5,176 bases of DNA from Myxococcales bacterium (GTDB lineage: Bacteria > Myxococcota > Polyangia > Fen-1088), in assembly GCA_003157315.1 (NCBI GenBank), contig PMJE01000324.1, positions 1 to 5,176 on the forward strand, written 5' to 3'. Of the stretch, positions 4,146-5,176 are shown piece by piece; position 1 is the stretch's first letter; each line of letters starts with the position of its first letter. Below the pieces are notes generated by a model, which saw only the letters and a list, made by a program, of their open reading frames with translations, made no database searches and was not told the origin of the DNA. The position numbers were made by a program, and so were the translations under genes.

Positions 4146-5176
4146 ATGAACCATCACGCAAAGTCATTCCTACTTGGTTCGATCCTTTTGTCTTCGGCCT
4201 GCGGAGGTCGATCGAGTCTTGACACTTTGGCTGCGAGCGTCGGTGGAGTAGTGTCCTTCGGCGGCGCAACAGTCACCGGTGGCACGCCTTCCACGGGTGA
4301 AGCGGCCTCGCCTGGTGGAACATCTTCGATCGCTGGCACGCAAGTTACGGGTGGAAATAGGGCGACAGGTACAAGCACAGGTGGAATCACAGCTACCGGC
4401 GGTATGTCGACAACGGGTGACACCCTGTCAACTGGGGGCTCCACGAATACAAAACTCGTCGCGACAGCAATCACCGCTGGCTGGTACCACACCTGTGCTC
4501 TGCTGAATGACGGCACGGTTCAGTGCTGGGGTCATAATGACGCCGGCGAGCTCGGCAACGGCACTACGACGGACAGTTCCGTGCCCGTATCGGTCGATGG
4601 AATCAGTAACGCCGCCGCTATTGCCGCGGGCTCCTACCACACCTGCGCGGTGCTGGGCGACGGCACGGTTCAATGCTGGGGTGACAACTCCAGCGGCGAG
4701 CTCGGCAACGGCACGACAACGAACAGTTTGGTGCCAGTCACAGTCTCGGGTATTACCAACCCCAGCGCTGTTGCCGCCGGGGGCGAGGTCACCTGCGCGC
4801 TGAGCGGCGGCTCGGTTCAGTGCTGGGGTGATAACTCGTACGGCGAGCTCGGCAATGGCACGACGAAGAGCAGCTCCGTGCCCATCTCGGGTATCACCTT
4901 GGGCGGGTACATCGATACGGCCGTTGCCGTCGGTACCGTGCATAGCTGCGTGCTATCGGGCGACCTTGCGTGTGGGTACATGGCCTGCGATTTGCCGCCC
5001 GCCCGCACGGTTCAGTGCTGGGGCCTTAACAACTACGGCGAGCTCGGCAATGGCACGACGAAGAGCAGCTCCGTGCCCGTCACGGTCTCCGGTATCACCA
5101 ATGCTGTCGCTGTCGTTGCGGGCTCCTACCACACCTGCGTGGTGCTGAATGACGGCACGCTTCAATGCTGGGGTGA
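4146..5176 (+). CDS. RCC1-repeat lipoprotein, 3' end outside window
   Basis: The frame is open from ATG 4146 to the window edge (343 codons seen). Residues 1-18 form a lipoprotein signal (hydrophobic FLLGSILLSSA) with Cys19 as the likely lipidated residue; the -3 position is Ser where Leu is usual. Residues 20-103 are a Gly/Thr/Ser-rich linker with repeated TGG, typical of myxobacterial surface lipoproteins. RCC1-type propeller repeats of about 50 residues follow: 105-154, 155-204, 205-251, 252-318 and a partial one from 319. Each has the core HTCA.L.DGTVQCWG.N, then GELGNGTT, then VPV..GI. Seven blades would be usual, so two or three more are expected outside. Each visible blade has a TC...QCWG cysteine pair, which suggests a disulfide per blade, suited to an exported protein. 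No good Shine-Dalgarno site precedes the ATG, but a TAG lies 42 bases upstream in frame and no other start occurs between. It is likely a cell-surface binding protein; the ligand is unknown. Confidence 0.88.
   Translation, partial: MNHHAKSFLLGSILLSSACGGRSSLDTLAASVGGVVSFGGATVTGGTPSTGEAASPGGTSSIAGTQVTGGNRATGTSTGGITATGGMSTTGDTLSTGGSTNTKLVATAITAGWYHTCALLNDGTVQCWGHNDAGELGNGTTTDSSVPVSVDGISNAAAIAAGSYHTCAVLGDGTVQCWGDNSSGELGNGTTTNSLVPVTVSGITNPSAVAAGGEVTCALSGGSVQCWGDNSYGELGNGTTKSSSVPISGITLGGYIDTAVAVGTVHSCVLSGDLACGYMACDLPPARTVQCWGLNNYGELGNGTTKSSSVPVTVSGITNAVAVVAGSYHTCVVLNDGTLQCWG
4458..5176 (+). repeat. Tandem RCC1 coding repeats (150-base period, partly irregular)
   Basis: Units lie at 4458-4607, 4608-4757, 4758-4898, 4899-5099 and 5100 to the edge. 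The third is shortened (VPISGIT in place of VPVTVSGIT). The fourth is lengthened by an insertion carrying two further cysteines. A 45-base block is identical at 4839-4883 and 5034-5078, which points to recent duplication or gene conversion between blades. Confidence 0.85.

Noticed and set aside
4154..4516. Minus-strand frame with Pro-Val repeats
   Set aside because: It is the exact antisense of the Gly/Thr-rich linker of the lipoprotein gene, so the repeat pattern is inherited from the other strand.

Overview
The window reads like an accessory stretch of a large, GC-rich bacterial chromosome, most likely a myxobacterium of the Polyangium/Sorangium type. That placement is an inference. It rests on a lipoprotein with a long Gly/Thr/Ser linker followed by RCC1 propeller repeats, a glycoside hydrolase tail of the kind seen in polymer-degrading myxobacteria, a WD40 scrap and purine-rich Shine-Dalgarno sites. 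No rRNA, tRNA, CRISPR array or complete insertion sequence was found.

Layout. 1-150 is repeat-rich: TTAACAG and AGAGAGCG words recur, and one 42-base double-stem hairpin loosely resembles an integron attC site. 205-465 (-) may encode a small two-helix membrane protein. 466-687 shows no convincing gene. 688-813 (+) is a 41-codon mini-gene that looks like a general-stress-type protein whose middle has been deleted. 855-1874 (+) is the one clearly complete housekeeping-type gene, an NADP-dependent CurA/prostaglandin-reductase-like oxidoreductase. Tail-to-tail with it lies the C-terminal remnant of a glycoside hydrolase (1915-2277, -), broken at a junction with a frameshifted RCC1 repeat scrap (about 2272-2395, +). 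2396-2543 holds nothing recognised. 2544-2987 (-) encodes a small, AT-richer, secreted four-cysteine protein with a strong ribosome binding site. 2988-3388 has no intact gene, only a WD40-like scrap on the minus strand. 3389-3703 (+) is the C-terminal part of a DDE transposase. 3781-3980 (+) is a response regulator receiver domain that has lost its centre, including the phosphorylated Asp. 4146-5176 (+) is the 5' part of an RCC1-repeat lipoprotein gene that runs off the window.

The genes do not form an operon or a recognisable pathway. The common thread is decay and rearrangement: two genes kept their ribosome binding site and start but lost their middles, and three or four others survive only as fragments joined at abrupt junctions. 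The apparently intact genes are the oxidoreductase, the secreted cysteine protein and, as far as visible, the RCC1 lipoprotein. I see no convincing new multi-gene system. The most interesting items are the paired internal deletions, the foreign-looking secreted protein and the cysteine-paired RCC1 propeller.
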